A DNA stretch of 64,000 bases from Flagellimonas flava (GTDB lineage Bacteria > Bacteroidota > Bacteroidia > Flavobacteriales > Flavobacteriaceae). Below, piece by piece: positions 63,752-64,000 of the stretch; within the stretch, counting starts at the first letter, position 1, and every line of letters begins with the position of its first letter. The notes below the pieces were generated by a model. It did not search any database. It was not told where the DNA came from and was given only the letters and a program-made list of their open reading frames with translations. The DNA lies in contig NZ_FQWL01000003.1 of the NCBI RefSeq assembly GCF_900129665.1, positions 558,001-622,000 on the forward strand, given 5' to 3'. The position numbers were made by a program, and so were the translations under genes.

Positions 63752-64000
63752 ATGATTTCCGGCGCCTTAAATGACCTCCGCTTTTTTTTATTTGGATTTT
63801 TGATTGTTCTGCAAACCGGCCTTGCCCAAAACCAGCTGTCCTACTCCACCCTTTCTGAAATGGGACTGGATGAAGCACGCATCAACCAGCAGGTGGATTC
63901 TATTATGACCTTGGGCATAAGGCAAGAGGCGTTTCCAGGAGCTCAAGTGCTAGTTTCCAAGAATAATCAGGTTGTTTTTCATAAAGCCTTTGGATTTCAT
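63752..64000 (+). CDS. Serine hydrolase (class C beta-lactamase-like), cut at the window end
   Basis: 83 codons from the ATG at 63752 to the window edge without a stop. A signal peptide (FFLFGFLIVLQTGLAQ) leads to a region with GLDEARINQQVDSIMTLGIR and FPGAQVLVSKNNQVVFHKAFGF, the usual start of beta-lactamase/transpeptidase-like hydrolases (PF00144). The catalytic SxxK lies beyond the window. Only nine bases separate it from hemB. Confidence 0.8.
   Translation, partial: MISGALNDLRFFLFGFLIVLQTGLAQNQLSYSTLSEMGLDEARINQQVDSIMTLGIRQEAFPGAQVLVSKNNQVVFHKAFGFH

Noticed and set aside
1..64000. CRISPR array, prophage, toxin-antitoxin or defence island
   Set aside because: No regularly spaced repeats, phage structural genes, nuclease/methylase pairs or abrupt change in gene type were seen.

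Overview
The window looks like chromosome of a marine Flavobacteriaceae member (Bacteroidota), probably near Muricauda/Allomuricauda or Robiginitalea. The gene families support this: DUF5916 and VPS10-type outer-envelope proteins, DUF3109, BrxA/B, the membrane MutS-like ATPase, DUF1460, and a hem cluster beside an AraC gene. Many lipoproteins carry short Bacteroidota-type signals, Shine-Dalgarno sequences are scarce, and several promoters carry the Bacteroidota -7 motif TAnnTTTG. Genus is inference from family content, not from a search. I see no rRNA, tRNA, CRISPR array, prophage or transposase.

Layout. 1-2.7 kb: a cut lipoprotein, then a GMC dehydrogenase with its Tat-type partner subunit. 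2.7-4.6 kb: an IPT/Kelch lipoprotein gene bounded by two identical palindromic terminators, plus a 117-bp branched palindromic repeat. 4.6-8.2 kb: class Ia ribonucleotide reductase (nrdB-nrdA, minus strand). 8.2-11.8 kb: a gene-poor stretch holding a probable structured RNA, an unlisted 39-residue membrane peptide gene and a pair of LytTR boxes, followed by a LytTR regulator/TPR-kinase pair. 11.8-20.4 kb: housekeeping genes (DUF3109, MarC, S41 protease, dCMP deaminase, HupE, TerB/DnaJ, bacilliredoxin, PlsC, HD hydrolase, Gfo/Idh oxidoreductase). 20.4-22.5 kb: an ECF42-type sigma factor with two duplicated YCII/DGPF proteins. 23.2-34 kb: mostly minus strand, with a radical SAM protein, a secreted protein of unknown function, enoyl-CoA hydratase, an NtrY-like kinase, HemJ, the MutS-like ATPase and a VPS10/BNR protein. 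34-50.8 kb: mostly secreted proteins and lipoproteins (P1 peptidase, SPFH-GYF plus zinc-ribbon pair, membrane LytTR, DUF5916 barrel, MBL hydrolase, esterase, beta-propellers, lactonase, sorbosone dehydrogenase-like), with two regulators. 50.8-64 kb: MATE pump, hemH, DUF1460, ThuA, AraC, then hemA-hemC-hemD-hemE-GNAT-DUF6973-hemF-PhzF-hemB and a cut serine hydrolase.

How the genes work together. Nearly the whole route from glutamyl-tRNA to heme is here: hemA, B, C, D, E, F and H within 12 kb and hemJ 24 kb away. Only glutamate-1-semialdehyde aminomutase (hemL) is not seen. Adjacent overlaps of 4, 8 and 23 bases point to one transcript for hemA-hemC-hemD-hemE, and overlaps couple GNAT-DUF6973-hemF as well. 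The LytTR system at 9.1-11.8 kb appears to have its own target close by: two LytTR boxes 21 bp apart sit upstream of the divergent 39-residue membrane peptide gene. Beyond that gene lies an RNA-like segment with long-range pairing and a terminator, resembling 6S RNA in architecture. This three-part arrangement is the most interesting feature of the window.
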